A stretch of DNA of 64,000 bases from Hofstenia miamia. Lineage: Eukaryota > Xenacoelomorpha > Acoela. Each line of letters begins with the position of its first letter. Position 1 is the stretch's first letter. This document shows positions 23,403 through 35,391 of the stretch, one piece after another. Where the stretch lies: positions 859,705-923,704 of the forward strand of contig SCFE01000116.1 in assembly GCA_004352715.1 (NCBI GenBank), written 5' to 3'. Made by a program: the position numbers and the translations under genes. The notes under the pieces were generated by a model. It was not told the DNA's origin. It was given only the letters and a program-made list of their open reading frames with translations, and did not search any database.

Positions 23403-23474
23403 AACGAACAGATTGGAATCGAACCAATGACTTTCCATACAAATATGGATGTGATACCATATCACTATGTTCGA
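23403..23474 (-). tRNA. tRNA-like sequence (pseudogene or SINE head)
   Basis: On the minus strand the sequence folds almost as a cloverleaf: acceptor TCGAACA/TGTTCGT (6 of 7 pairs), D arm GTGA-TATGGTA-TCAC, anticodon stem TCCAT/ATGGA with a 6-nt loop ATTTGT (one short of the normal 7), and a perfect T arm ATTGG-TTCGATT-CCAAT. The B box GGTTCGATTCC matches the Pol III consensus, and TAGTGATATGG is a near match to the A box. The short loop, one extra base before the 3' acceptor strand and the first-pair mismatch argue for a degenerate tRNA. A TTT or TTG anticodon is possible but cannot be assigned. Confidence 0.5.
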
Positions 23475-23699
23475 TCAATATAGTACAAATTAGATCTTCA
23501 AACAATTTGCACAAATAAAATATAACTAAACAGAATCGCCACGTTTGAATTTGATAAATATTTGAGCATTTGTAATGCAATAAATCCGAATGTTCTAAGC
23601 TAAAAAATAGTTATTTGCGATTGATAAAGAAATGAAAATTTATATTAATTCAATTTTTACGACACTTTCTTGTGCATTTTCGATTGTGTTGTGATGACT

Positions 23700-23785
23700 T
23701 CTCTTCCGAATTTTTCTGATCGCATCTTGCGAACTTATTCAAGTTCGAGATCTTAACAGTTCAAGTACTCGAAAACCCTGTATGA
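23700..23785 (-). repeat. Copy 2 of the CAGGGTT...ACTCGAA repeat, inverted
   Basis: The complement reads CAGGGTTTTCGAGTACTTGA and CTCGAACTTGAATAAGTTCG, matching 48657 onward. The similarity extends leftward to about 23560 through TTTCTTTATCAATCGCAAAT. It is nested in the element at 22975-23971. Confidence 0.6.
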
Positions 23786-24406
23786 TACAAATAATACTTA
23801 AAACATAACCTCAATATTGTATAGACCACTAAAGAAAACACACAATTTTATAAAAAACTAAAATAAATGTGATTTGTATAAAGCTATTTTGCATTATGTA
23901 TTTCAAATTCCCTTTCAGCTGATAAACGGTCAAATTAGGATTCTAAACGGCCTCGTTTAGTTGCACCCCTGACAACACGGTAGGTTTTCCATTACACGAA
24001 ATATTTTCTTGCTACAAAAAATTTCTGTCACGCGATGGCGTACGAGAATTGATTTCGTGAGTCATCTTAAGAGTCAAAAGCAAATTTATTGCGCAATGTA
24101 TACAGAATTCTACAAACTAACACATGACAAAAGAAAAATAAAATATAAACAAATAAATAACTACAAATTAATAAGTACAATATATAATAATATTATCAAT
24201 GTTTGTGTGAATGTTTGTGTAGGTGCTCAATGTTGGATGTATGTTTCGAATGCATGAAGTGTATTACCGTCCCCTAATGTATATTGTTTTATTAGAAGAA
24301 ACTGCTTCAACTTTTTTCTAAATTTTTTATAGTTTTTTCTATTCGCGTTTCATAATCTAAATTATTCCACAATTTAATTGATATGTGATGAAAGCCATTA
24401 AAAATT

Positions 24407-25187
24407 TTATCTAAGCAGAAATTTTTGTGATCGCTCATTTAATTTAATATAGTCATTAAGGAAAAGGATAGATTTGAATTTAAATAAGATAGATAGCATA
24501 TGCAGATGAATTTGGTAGAATGGAGATAATATTTTATATTTATTACGATATACTGATGCTTCATCATGCTTTTGTGCAAAGTTTAGAGTTTTTATACACC
24601 AATTAAATGTCTTCGATAGAAGCATACAATGTTTCGAATTTAGGTTAGTTAAAAGAAAAGAACAGTATTGAAAATGAGACAAACAGAAAGCATGTATCAG
24701 TTGTTTATGATAATTGCTTGATATTACATTGAGTAAGTGATAAAAATATTTAATGCCTGCAGTCATTTTTTGAATCTTATTCAGTAAAACTTTTCAAATT
24801 TTAATTCATTATCTCCACTCCTAAATAGCTGACGGAATCACTTTGCTTTATTGGCTTATTATTTATCTTTAGTTCTATATCACTTATTAGATTTCTTTGT
24901 GCCTTCAGTGAAAAAAATATAAATTGAGTTTTGTCAATATTTAGTTTTAGTTGATTATTTGTAAAATAAGTGTTTAGTTTTGCTACATGTGTTTGGAAGT
25001 TTTTTGTAGCATCAAAAGCATTTTTTGCGGTACTTACTAGGCATGTGTCGTCGGCATATTGGTAAATGTCGCTGTTTTTAACATGTTTTATTGTATCATT
25101 TACAAAATTGCAAATTAAATAGAGCCAAATACAGTGCCTTGGGGTACCCCATGGTCAGTCGTAACATAGCTTGATTTTATATGGAAT
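24407..25187 (-). pseudogene. LINE reverse-transcriptase fragment with intact YADD
   Basis: Read from 25187 downward: SSYVTTDHGVPQGTVFGS (motif with GVPQG), a one-base shift, then DIYQYADDTCLVSTAKN with the catalytic YADD, LNTYFTNNQLKLNIDKTQF, and IKQSDSVSYLGVEIM. The last part (24407-24766) is the C-terminal LINE region, SHFQYCSFLLTNLNSKHCML. Upstream of GVPQG the similarity stops abruptly at unrelated tandem-repeat DNA near 25190. This is a 5'-truncated copy, common for LINEs. A frameshift and stop make it non-functional. Confidence 0.75.
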
Positions 25188-25189
25188 AA

Positions 25190-25510
25190 AAAATATTTTT
25201 AGCGATTGCTCTAAATTGCTATGCATTTTTTACCGTCACGAAATCTTTCTGAATGATGAAGCAATGTGCATTGTAGCGCTGCTTTTCTTCAAAGAATATG
25301 TTTGCCAGGTTTTGGAGTAATTTGCATTTTATTCGCCCTTATATTTTCTCAAGAATGCATAGAAAAAACAATATTTTTAGCGATTACTCTAAATTGGTTT
25401 GCATTTTTCTATCGTCACGAAATCTTTTTGTATGGTGAAGCAATGTGCATTGTGGGGCTGCATTTTTTTAAAGGAAATATTTGATAGATTTTGGGGTAAT
25501 TGCGACTTTA
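25190..25510. repeat. Two tandem units of ~178 bp
   Basis: The units share ATTTTTAGCGATT, CGTCACGAAATCTTT, TGAAGCAATGTGCATTGTrG and TTTTGGrGTAATT, offset by 178 bp (25196 vs 25374). They directly abut the truncated LINE. Confidence 0.75.
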
Positions 25511-28476
25511 TAAGCCCCATGCATTTTACTGAGACTTCTAAAAATTTTTTTGTTTGGCATAAACCATAGAAAAAATAAACATGAAAGTTAGTCTTTTAAA
25601 GACATTTTTTATTAATCGCAAAGCATAAAATTGTTCAAAAAATTATTTCTATTGTATGAAAATCACCAAAAAATTTTTTTATATTGAAATAATCACATAT
25701 TATGGTTAGATCGTTTGGGAAGGGGATGACTGTACTCACTGAAACCGCGTCTGAGCATAAAATAGGTTACTTAAATATCTATTCTAGTATATGATTTTAG
25801 CTGTTACCAAAATCATCACAGCTAAACGAACAATCCTTTTAGATGCCCAACGACAAAAACACTGGTTTTGCATAATTTTGTATTGTGTTATGTCCATTAG
25901 TTGTTGAATTTAAGCATATGGGTATTCAGGTGGGCCTTCTGGAGTATGAATACCCATGAACCTCTTACGGGCAGGTGTGTTTACAAAAATACCCTATGGC
26001 AAGTTTAAAAATTATTCTTTATATTCTCTTTAAAATTTCAACAATCTGAAAAACTACAGGTATTCTTGCTTTGTTATTGCAAACGTTTTCTTAATGAAGA
26101 AAACGGGTGGAAGGACATCAGGTTGGACCTGCTTTGAAAAAATGCCGCGTTTTTGGAAAGCCTTTCAAATGCACAACTTTTTTAGAGCGAGCATCTGGAA
26201 CTCATGATATCATTACAATTCAAGGAACTGATGTACCTTCTATATCAAGCAATTAATTCCCCTTCTCCAAAGAAGAAAATTTCAAAGGAAGACAAGAATT
26301 TTGTTGATGCCATGTGTCATTATAAGCGATTTGAGCAACATATTAAAAAACAGTATTAGTGTTAAAATTTGAAATATGTCGTTTGCCAAAATATTTTTCC
26401 TCGATTAAATTGAGTCAGGTCAGAATTTTTAGATCAGGTCTATCAGGATTAATCTGCTAAGGTTAAACCTCGGGTAAGGCTTGAGGCATCGCAAATCAGG
26501 TTGAAGACAGAACAGGATCAGTGCCATAAATTACATTGATAATCTCTGGTGGTTGCTTTTTAAAATCTCTTCACATCGATTTTTTAAGAAATCCTTTTTA
26601 TTATTTTAATTGATGTTTAAATGCAATACCGCCTGCAGCCTTGCCGCGGAGGCTTATTATAATATTCAAGCAAGATGAAATCGGCTACTGACCGGCTGGG
26701 AATTTCCCGGCCTGCAGCTGCTTAAAAATTTCAAAAAGGCCTGTAAAATTACCGGCCAAAATTAAAACAATGCTTTGTTTTATTTGATAAGTTAGGAATA
26801 TTTTGCTTATATATATATATATATATATATATAATCTTTGATTTTTTGTTATATACACAAATCATTTTGGGGTACAAACAGTGGTGTAGCCAATGTGGAA
26901 TGGGATTCTGCGTTCTGTATACCTTTCCTCATCAAACCTGGACAAAATTTCCGCATGTTTGTATAATGTTTAGAGCGTTTTTACATTTTTTGAACAATTG
27001 AGAGCACTTAGAATTATTTTAGTTGTTTTAGAAAATTTCATCAAAAATTTGGAACGTCAATAACTAGTGGGCAAGGTCACACAAGATTGAATTGCGGTAA
27101 AACATAATCTTGTTATTCTTATTCAATAAAGGTTTTTCATTTTATATATCCTAGAATACTTCATGTGCTAATTTAATGTTGAAATTCTACTTTGTATCAT
27201 TTTTAAGACAAGAAGGGTATTTTTAATTTGAGATGCCTCAAAATTTAAGCGTATAATTCTTAAGGTCTCAATAACATTTTCTGTTCAGTAATGTTGAATT
27301 TTTGGTAGAATTTGTAATGAACACATTATGCGTTGAATTTGTGACCAAAGTTCAAACAAATTTAATTAGTATTGAACAGATAAATAAGGAAAATATCTAT
27401 CTATTTACCACTTATATTTGACGCTAAAGTATATAAAAACCAATAAATTATATTACTTTATGCCAATTTGTTGAAAAAGCAAAAATACAAATTTATAAAT
27501 AATTTTAACAGCATATATTCAAAGGAAATTCAGAATAATTTATGCAAAATTTCAGCACTAACTTATATTAGTTTAAAATTTGTAAAACTGCCTTTAACTT
27601 TATGATCTTTTAGCTTCAAAAAATTGAAATGCTAAATTTAAATTGGCCGAAATGATGACCAAATTGCTAAAGAATATATAGTACATTGCAAAAGCAATTG
27701 AATGAACTTTATAATTTGAAAACTACATGTCATGTAATGTAATGGATTATCCATTCCAGCATTTTTGATTTAGTAGTTATTTTTGGGCCATGCATATTGT
27801 CTTGCGTGTATTTATTTGCTGTATGAATTGTCATAAATGTCGGTGCAAAGCAGTTAAGTCTGCAGAATCTAAAATATTTAAAATAATGTTAAGACGTTTT
27901 GACATAATGTATTTTTGATTTATAAATAATTTTGTAAATTCAACGCTCCTGCAACATTGCTGTGACTGTCATTAACACGTCCATGCAACCAGTTCGTTTT
28001 AAAATCAACTTTCCTGCAACTGCCATGGAACGCCTTAATGTCAATAATCGTAAAAAAATATGCCTGCAACATGTGATAAATGGCAGTCAGTTCCAAATAT
28101 TCAATCTGGTGAAAAAGGGAAAGTTATGCACAGGCTGAATTTTGAATCATCAAACCTTCCTACTTCAAATAATTTCTAAATATATAAATCATTACTATTG
28201 ATTCATGTTATGACTTTCTTGATGTAGTAGCGTGTTTTAATTTTTTGTAAATGAAATACTAATTTATATATAATAAATTATTTAAATTTTTACAGTATGA
28301 AATTATTTTCTAACAGAAAATTTATTATCAAATTATAATTTTTTTTGACAGGTAATACAGATGAAAAATTGTATATAATAAAATAATTATGACATTCACT
28401 GCACTTTGAGTATATCAAGCTTTACCAATAACTACGTTAATATCACTCCTGCTTTCAAAGAAATTTATTCACTGCA
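25511..28476. other. AT-rich intergenic DNA with microsatellite
   Basis: A (TA)n tract lies at about 26810-26833. A GC-richer patch at 26620-26770 repeats words such as CCGGCC and CCTGCAG. A short frame at 26180-26355 (LELMISLQFKELMYLLYQAI) ends in TAG but has upstream stops and no recognisable family. CTGCAAC recurs several times at 27940-28070. No gene supported. Confidence 0.4.
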
Positions 28477-30204
28477 ATGCATTCTCCAATTAGAATAGTT
28501 GATATTGCACAATTTCGCTGCAAGCCGTGTGTGTATATTGTTGACTGCAATAATCGTGCTAAGCATATTGAAAGCAACAAACATCAACCTCAACTGGTGC
28601 TTTCAAGAAGGAGTAGGCAAACTTATCTCGACACAGATTCCAATAGTGAGTCCAATGAGTTTTACACACACATGGTGAGATCACTAGTAAAAATGCGAAC
28701 ATTCCTTTATATAAGTGCGATTATTCAGATATAGAGTATTTAATGGGGAAATATGCCAAATTACAAACTCCATTGAGTTCAACACTTCGGAAACATTAAG
28801 TAGAAAAGCAGTATTACGAGCAAACAGATTTTATACGGAATTCAGTTATTGAACATCTAACTGGTGTCTGCATTGGAATATTGGAAGAAGATAATGACAA
28901 GCAGGGTTGTATGAAAATATATTCAAATATATTTTTTGCAAAAAATAAATATATTTTTCTCAGCAATAAAAAAACAATTATATTAAATATATTTTCTGAT
29001 ATTTTTTCTTAAAAAATATATATATTATCGCTGTGGCTGACTGGTTGAGTGAAATCACGCTCTGCGAAGCTAATCTTGTTTGTTTGTTTACATTCTTTAG
29101 CTGCTTTATAGAATATTATTCACAAAGTGTCACTGTGCATATGTAAGCAGTGTCTACCAGCACGGTACTGCACAAGAATATACTCCCGGTAGTTTTCATG
29201 TAATTAAAATAAATATATTTCATTGTTCACGTTGAAAAATAAATATATTTAAATATATTTATTGCCAATATATTTAAATAAGATATATTTTCATATAACT
29301 CTGATGACAAGGCACCAGTATTATACAACTTAGTCTAATTTGAGAAAATCAATGCTACAACATTCACTTAATTTGTTAATTCTACTCAGAATTCACATTA
29401 CCAAGGTAATGTTCCATATAAAAAATTCAAATTATTTGTCACTGATGCAGCAGCATATATGTTGGCAAGTGGTTGAAATTTGAAGTCTTTATTTCCCAAT
29501 ATCTTGTATATTACTTGTACGGCACATGGAATTCAGCGAGTTGCTGAAGAAGTTAGAGATAATCACCCGCTAGTTGATCAATTTATCAGCTTGATGAAGA
29601 AATTATTAAGTGTGCAAGACGAAAACGGATATTTGCTGAAATTACTGATCTACCTGTACCTCCAGAGCCAGTACTTACTCGTTGGTATATTGGTTGGATG
29701 CCGGTTTTTTATTGTGAGCACTGCGAAGAGGTATCCGATTTTTCAAAAACCAGCTGGATCCCAATGAGTCACAGCAGCAGAAAGAGCTCATGACAATCAA
29801 GAACTATCGATTGCAGCTCATCTACGTGGTTCAGTTCAAAGCGATTACACCACTGATTCAATTACCATTATCAGAATCGACAAAATTAATTGAAATATTT
29901 CTTGGATCCATGGACGAACGAATACAAAACAAAGTAAACTGCAGTTTTAGATAGAATTCCGGATTTGGAGACTGTGCTGAATTATGGAAGAACACTGCGT
30001 CAGGAACTTCCGACTGGTCCAAACTTTTTTTTCAGCCATCCAATCTCGAAAATTAGAAATTTTAAGTTTGCTGCAACCATCAGCTTGGATATTGAGCGAT
30101 GTTTTAGTGGATTTGGCCTAATTTTGGTACCCCAAAAGCAAAGATTCACGGAAAACTTGAAAATTAACATGGTGATCATGTGGAACGCACTTGAAATTGA
30201 GTAA
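28477..30204 (+). pseudogene. hAT transposase pseudogene (BED/DUF659-like type)
   Basis: Multi-frame reading recovers family blocks in order: a zinc-finger-like start with CNNRAKHIESNKHQ (28545-28590), NIPLYKCDYSDIEYLMGKYA and SSTLRKH then a stop (28690-28800), and, after an inserted MITE at 28902-29303, FVTDAAAYMLASG (about 29425-29475), LFPNILYITCTAHGIQRVAE (29489-29550), VPPEPVLTRW (about 29655-29685), and the C-terminal dimerisation block SLDIERCFSGFGLIL...RFTENLKINMVIMWN (30090-30190). At least three in-frame stops and several frameshifts are present. Complete family members are about 600 residues. It is clearly dead. Confidence 0.8.
28902..29303. mobile_element. 402-bp hAT-type MITE with perfect ATGACAAG target duplication
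   Basis: The ends are CAGGGTTGTATGAAAATATA and the complement CAGAGTTATATGAAAATATA, with exact 8-bp direct repeats ATGACAAG at 28894-28901 and 29304-29311. It interrupts the hAT pseudogene, and removing it plus one repeat rejoins the host sequence (GILEEDNDK|APVLYN). The interior is rich in AAATATATTT. TGGCTGACTGG near 29034 resembles a Pol III A box, but no B box follows. It has no coding capacity. Confidence 0.9.
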
Positions 30205-32243
30205 TTTGATGGTTTTACGTCTTCATTAATTCACATTCAATGACATATTGTGGTATTTTAAGTACATATTTTAGGACATATTTATGCATATTTATTGACG
30301 TAAAAATCCTATACGATACCTGATAATATTGAATGTGTAAATAGCAAATATCAATGTTCTAAAATTCAATTTCAATGTAATTGGCTCCGTCTGAATGATT
30401 TCATCCAAATCATCTTGATATTTAGCCAATGCTTTGTCAATGTCCGACAAATGTTGGGTTGGTTTTGTTCAACATATCTTGATCCATTTTCAGACCTGAA
30501 CTAGTGTCTGATATGGAAATTCAATGTGCATCTCTCCATCTCCCCTGTAATTCTTAAAACAGCCTCTTGCAAATCTTACTGTTTCATATGAATAAGGTTG
30601 TTTTATGGATTATTTTTGGAAGAAATGCTTTTGAGCAATGTATGTAAATGAATTATTGACTTATTCTTATACTTTGAAAAGTTGTCTATTTTCTGTTTTT
30701 AAATATATACATGAATGTATTGTACAGACTGTCCAACCTATTTCCATCCGTCCTCAGGATTTCGGGCACGATTTTAGGAATTTCAAAGATGTAAGAAATA
30801 GAACATCTTGATATTCAATAAAATACGATTTAATGCATAGGTGAAAGATAGAGGACCTACTTTTTCCTCGATGATTTAATGTAGATTGAAATATTGCTGA
30901 TGGACAGATTGGAACCAGATAGTCTATAGAATATTATACTAATAATATAATGACTAATATTATTGAATGATATCCATATTTATAGAAAATTTACGTACTC
31001 TAAGTGTTTTAAGAAAGGAATTTATTTATTTTCAAAGGAAAAAGCAGTATATAATTTTTTTACACTCGCTTTAAATATTGGGTTTTCTCCGAAGCTTACG
31101 AATTACGCGTCTGGATTCGGGATATTTCATCCAAAATCTGGATGCTCTCGACGAAATCGGAATAATTGGACAGTTTGTATTATAGTACAGCCACGTAGGC
31201 CTAAGGCTGTGTTTGTAAATTTAGCGGATTGATAACCACTTAACTGATGGTTAACACTATAGATTCGTTTGATACTAATCAATCTCAGAGTACATATAAA
31301 GCATAGTAGTTGTGCAAATTGATGGCAATATGCAAAATGGAACGAACGTGTTTAAAAATCACTGCTTTAGCAAAAAAACCCAAAATGTGTGTAAGAAATT
31401 ACTAAATCTTTAACATCTTCAGTTCTATTAATTTTATCGTAGTTGTCATAGGCGTTCAGGCGAAGAGTTATCATTCGAAATACCTTTCACAATATGTCCT
31501 ATTTTTTCATTGTCATGTCCTATATTTTTCACTACATTTTTTAATGTATTTAAATTTATTATATTTATATGGATTGGAGCAGCAATCAAGTGTATAGAAG
31601 GAGCATTCGACAAATTTGTAATTGAATCAATAAGATTTCAATTAGCTGTTTACGGATTCAAAAGTTCAGGAACAGTTAAACATTCCACTTTTTCATTTCT
31701 TTTACTTTTAGTTAATTGTTATTTATGAATATATACAATCACAAATTGTATTGAAATCAGTAAAAAGTTTTTAAATCACATTGATAACATTCTCAATTTT
31801 CATTTCAGACGAGTACGTCATTTTAAAACGTAATTAGTATTGGCAACAAGAGGGCTAAAAATATTTTTTAGCAATTTCTTGATATGATATAAATAAATTG
31901 CCAGTCTACATGATATATGAAAAAATTTTTGATCAGATTTAACTTTAGTCGTTGTTTTTAAAGTAAATTACTCTAAATTTAGAAGACTAATGAAATGATA
32001 TGTGTTGTAATGTAGTGAAATCAACATTCCAAAGAAGATCTATCTAGCAGTAGACATCATTTCACTGAATTCTTAGAGATACTGGAAATATATTTAAAGC
32101 TTGAAGGGAAGATACATAGGTGCTTCTCCAATTTATCCTGAAAAATCTTCTGAAAATTTTCAAGACTTAACATATTTGTTTAATTTTCATACCATTCCGT
32201 AATCTATTGCTAATCAAACTCATATAGGAGGTTGACTTTACTC
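30205..32243. other. Intergenic DNA, nothing recognised
   Basis: Frames at 30963-31232 and 31510-31728 are open for 70-90 codons but show no motif, signal or splice context that I can support. Confidence 0.4.
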
Positions 32244-32477
32244 TTATTGATGTTGAATAAGAAATATTTCTTTGATAATTCCAAATTTTGGTGTAGACTT
32301 TCTAATTCTTTCCTGAATGTGATCAGTCCAACTTAGGTTTGAAGTAAAAGTAATTCCAAGATCCTTAACGGAATTTTTAGCTGTACGATTAAATAATTTA
32401 ATATTTCTTTCCGTATAACAGTCTGACGATGTCATCAAAGAAGGATCGACGTGAGAAGTTAAAATCAACTTCAACAC
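32244..32477 (-). pseudogene. LINE reverse-transcriptase C-terminal fragment
   Basis: The 77-codon frame contains AKNSVKDLGITFTSNLSWTD followed by HIQERIRKSTPKFGIIK. V.DLG...D..LS...HI......K....LG.I is the block after the palm domain in jockey/CR1-type elements. It is truncated on both sides; the right end abuts the foldback element. Confidence 0.65.
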
Positions 32478-33245
32478 TAAAAAATGTATTTCACGAAGTT
32501 GCCATTTTTTATTTAACCAATCAAAATCAATTTTGAAAACCTGACGGGAAGAACTCCATCATGCCCCCTTGCGTACGGCACTGATGCGCATCAAAGACGA
32601 TCAGATTTCAGACCAGTGTTGAAATCATTGATAAAGAAAATTGCAACCTCAAGTGCATAAACAAACCCCATTGATAGAGGTTGTTTTAACGCATCAATTG
32701 TATCTATATTTGGAGACTATTGAATATACATTTATTATCGTAAGTCACTTCACAATGTGCTCTGTGCTATGCCCATTTATAAATTTGCATTTCTCGCTTT
32801 TTATCAACGTCTAGAAAGAATGATCAACTTTCATTTGGTAAAATTCTCTAAACATTTACAAAGCATCGGGTATTATTACCTTATATCTTAGATGATTTGT
32901 ACAGTAATACTATCAGACGACTTGTTGCCACTTTTACTACTGCTTTTATTTATGTTTATATTTGTTTTTTGTGTTATATGTTTTGTAGAAATGATATCCA
33001 TTGTAAAATTCGGTTTGAGGTTCATGTTTAGAATTTAATAATTTCTTTCAAAGTACATTGCCTTTCTTTTAACTCGGTTTAAAAGAATGTTATTGTCTCC
33101 TATCCACTAGCGAATGCAAGAGAGGACATTGTGGAATGGCCTTCCTTAGATTTTCAAAACTGATTTTGATTGGTTAATTAACAAAATGTTGAGCACGAAA
33201 AATAAAATATTTTAAAATCTACAAGAAATGCATTTTAAAGTCTAT
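32478..33245. mobile_element. Inverted-repeat element with ~100-bp arms
   Basis: The left arm (about 32478-32585) contains TTTAACCAATCAAAATCAAT, TTTGAAAACCTGACGGGAAG and ATGCCCCCTTGCGTACGG. The right arm (about 33100-33245) contains the complements of TTAACCAATCAAAATCAGTT, TTGAAAATCTAAGGAAGG and ATGTCCTCTCTTGCATTCG. The arms are diverged but align over about 100 bp. No transposase between them. Confidence 0.6.
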
Positions 33246-33365
33246 TTTTCAATATTTTCACATTATCTAAAACCATCAAAAAAACCCAGCCATGCAATGT
33301 CGGAGCCTATCTAGGAATTTTTTAATCTATTCTCTCTAAGAAAATACCAAGGCTGTTAACAGCTG

Positions 33366-33665
33366 ATGTTAGCAGCAGAAGAATTGCTGTTTGCTGTTAA
33401 CGGCAAAATTGGAAAGCCTGATTATGACTCAAAATATGCAGCTGTTAAAATTGGTGTGCCCCAGGGCTCGCGATTAGGTCCACTCTTTGTTATAGTTTTT
33501 ATCACTTGTGTTTCGTCCTTACCATTTTTATTTGGTAACGATGTAAAAGGCTCTAATCCTGACCTTTCCATTCTTAAACTTGATCTGAATGCAAAACTTG
33601 TCAGTTACTCTTATAAAAGGCTCTTGCAACATGATGTTGTCAAGATCCGATTTCTACATTTTTGA
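33366..33665 (+). pseudogene. LINE reverse-transcriptase fragment
   Basis: A 99-codon frame with VNGKIGKPDYDSKYAAVKIG directly followed by VPQGSRLGPLFVIVFI, the motif before the catalytic YxDD block. The expected YxDD is not found in the following sequence. It has a stop after RFLHF and no upstream domains. Confidence 0.6.
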
Positions 33666-33862
33666 AGAATAGCTGCTCCAAGATTTTGAGTTACCAATGA
33701 CTTCAGGCAACACCCAAGAAGGTTTTACTTACATCAGAAAACTCAACAAAAACCGTGCCATGCCGTATTCTAAAACCAGGAACGGCGACAGCTCTGTTGA
33801 GTTTGCCATCCGTGGTGTGTGGTATTATCATGAGCATGTGCAGGTACAAAAAACATGTTATA

Positions 33863-35190
33863 TATGGTGTGTCTGAAAAGTTCTCAGACTATCTCGGTAA
33901 TTATTATATAATGCAGCAATGCACACCGACAGTATATGCATGCAGTAGAGTGACGAATACACATCTGAGTGACAATGACTCATTACTGATAACAGCTCAT
34001 GCGCTTAGCAGAGAATCATTTTTATACATGTGATTTTATCTAGTGCGTCAATTCAATAATGCTCTCTAAAGAGAATATTCGAGCTTACATTTTCATCGAA
34101 TCTCGACGGGGAGTCAGTGCTACAGCAGTCTATCGACAACTACAGGAGGCTAACCTGGACAACACGCCATCTCGTGCTACAGTTTTTGACTGGCACAGTC
34201 GCTTAACTGCAGGCAGGAATTCATTTAAGGACGATCCGAGATCAGATCGACCCTCTGCAGTCACAACAAAAGCGAACGTTATTAGGATTCGAAAAATGAT
34301 AGAAGACGATGCCCATGTCAGCCTCAGGTGTATAGCCTCTACGCTGGACATTGGCAAAATGCAGCAAGATCAGTTCTCACCGACAACCTCGGATTGCGCA
34401 AGGTCTGCTCGCAATGGATTCCTCACCACCTTACAGAGGCGAACAAGCAAGCTCGTCTCGAATGTGCGCAGGCGATGGTAGCACATTTCCAAACTCATTC
34501 TTTAGCAGACTGTTGCAAATATTGGTGCACGGAGGATGAGACGTGGGCACTGTTTAACACTCCCAACACTAAAGCGCAAAACATGGTGTGGCTTGCTGCT
34601 AAACAGCCAAAACCGACGGTGGTGCGGCCTCAACTGACAAATCGCAAAGCGCTTCTACTCGTTGCTTACACGGCAGATGGCAAGATTTCTATAGATGCGG
34701 TGGAACCACGTGAGACTGTCGATTCTGAGCGTTATGTCACTTTTGTCAAACACACTGGAGACAAGTGGCGAAAGCTGCGTACACGCCCAACCAACCTGTC
34801 TTCCCTCTGGTGGCAACACGATAATGCGCGCTGTCACTCATCAGTGGAAACCAACCAATTCTTTCAACGACGGGGTGTCACACTTATCAAACAGCCGCCA
34901 TATAGTCCTGACCTGAACCTCTGCGATCGCTGGGTCAACAAAATTCTGAAACAGGCATTCAGGACAGTTCAGTTTTCCAGTGGTGCAGAGATAGCGGATT
35001 ACGCGACGCAGGCGCTCAGGCAGCAATCAGAAGAAAGGATGACAGCGAACTTAAGCGGTTGATAGACTATTGCCAGTTGGTTATTGCATGTGGCGGTGAC
35101 TATGCTTTATAAAATAAAAGTCATTATTTTTGAATTTTTCATAGTTATTGTTTTATCGAGGCAGTCTGAGAACTTTTCAGACACACCATA
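33863..35190 (+). mobile_element. mariner element, copy 1 (1328 bp)
   Basis: Terminal inverted repeats TATGGTGTGTCTGAAAAGTT continuing CTCAGACT are present at both ends, flanked by TA target duplications (33861-33862, 35191-35192). The length is typical of mariner (about 1.3 kb). It is about 98-99 percent identical to the copy at 39966-41283 apart from an 11-bp and a 1-bp indel, so the two copies are recent. Confidence 0.95.
34059..35062 (+). pseudogene. mariner transposase, frameshifted (copy 1)
   Basis: The frame from ATG 34059 gives the DNA-binding N-terminus MLSKENIRAYIFIESRRGVS through DDPRSDRPSAVTT and SLRCIASTLDI. After a shift near 34350-34362 (a lost A in a run would explain it), the next frame carries ARSVLTDNLGLRKVCSQW, CTEDETWALF (first Asp), WWQHDNARCHSS (second Asp) and YSPDLNLCDRWVN (third Asp). 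The last two catalytic Asp residues are 34 apart (D34D), the mariner spacing. A missing G near 35045 shifts the tail and creates an early stop, so the protein ends ANLSG. All three catalytic Asp codons survive, but no single intact protein can be made. Confidence 0.9.
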
Positions 35191-35391
35191 TATAAGAAAT
35201 TGCTTACATTTTAAAATTTTATTGGTTCTTTTATATTAGTAAACAAATTGGTTACATTTTAAACAATAGACTGCAAACAATCTCATGGGATTTTTGACTT
35301 ATTAATTATGTAATTCCAAAAACGTATATGAATAAAAAAATTGGTTACATTTAAACAATAGACTACAAACAAATGTGTTTGCCAACAAATA
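35191..35391. other. AT-rich spacer
   Basis: Contains a short direct repeat, TTGGTTACATTT.AAACAATA, at 35246 and 35340. Confidence 0.5.

Larger units (their letters stand above)
22975..23971. mobile_element. Non-autonomous hAT-like element with ~60-bp terminal inverted repeats
   Basis: The left end CAGGGTGCCACTGAACGAGG continues with CCGTTTGGAATCTTAATTTG and CAGCTGAAAGGGA. The right end, complemented, reads CAGGGGTGCAACTAAACGAG, CCGTTTAGAATCCTAATTTG and CAGCTGAAAGGGA. The CAGGG start suggests hAT, but I do not see a clean 8-bp target duplication. The interior holds a tRNA-like sequence (23403-23474) and a copy of another repeat family (about 23560-23785), so it looks nested. No transposase. 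Confidence 0.7.

Noticed and set aside
29030-29080. SINE or tRNA gene (A-box-like TGGCTGACTGG)
   Set aside because: No B box or cloverleaf follows; it is interior to the hAT-type MITE.
34130-35026. Additional frames inside the mariner copies
   Set aside because: Antisense or shifted shadows of the transposase; the same applies at 40233-41118.
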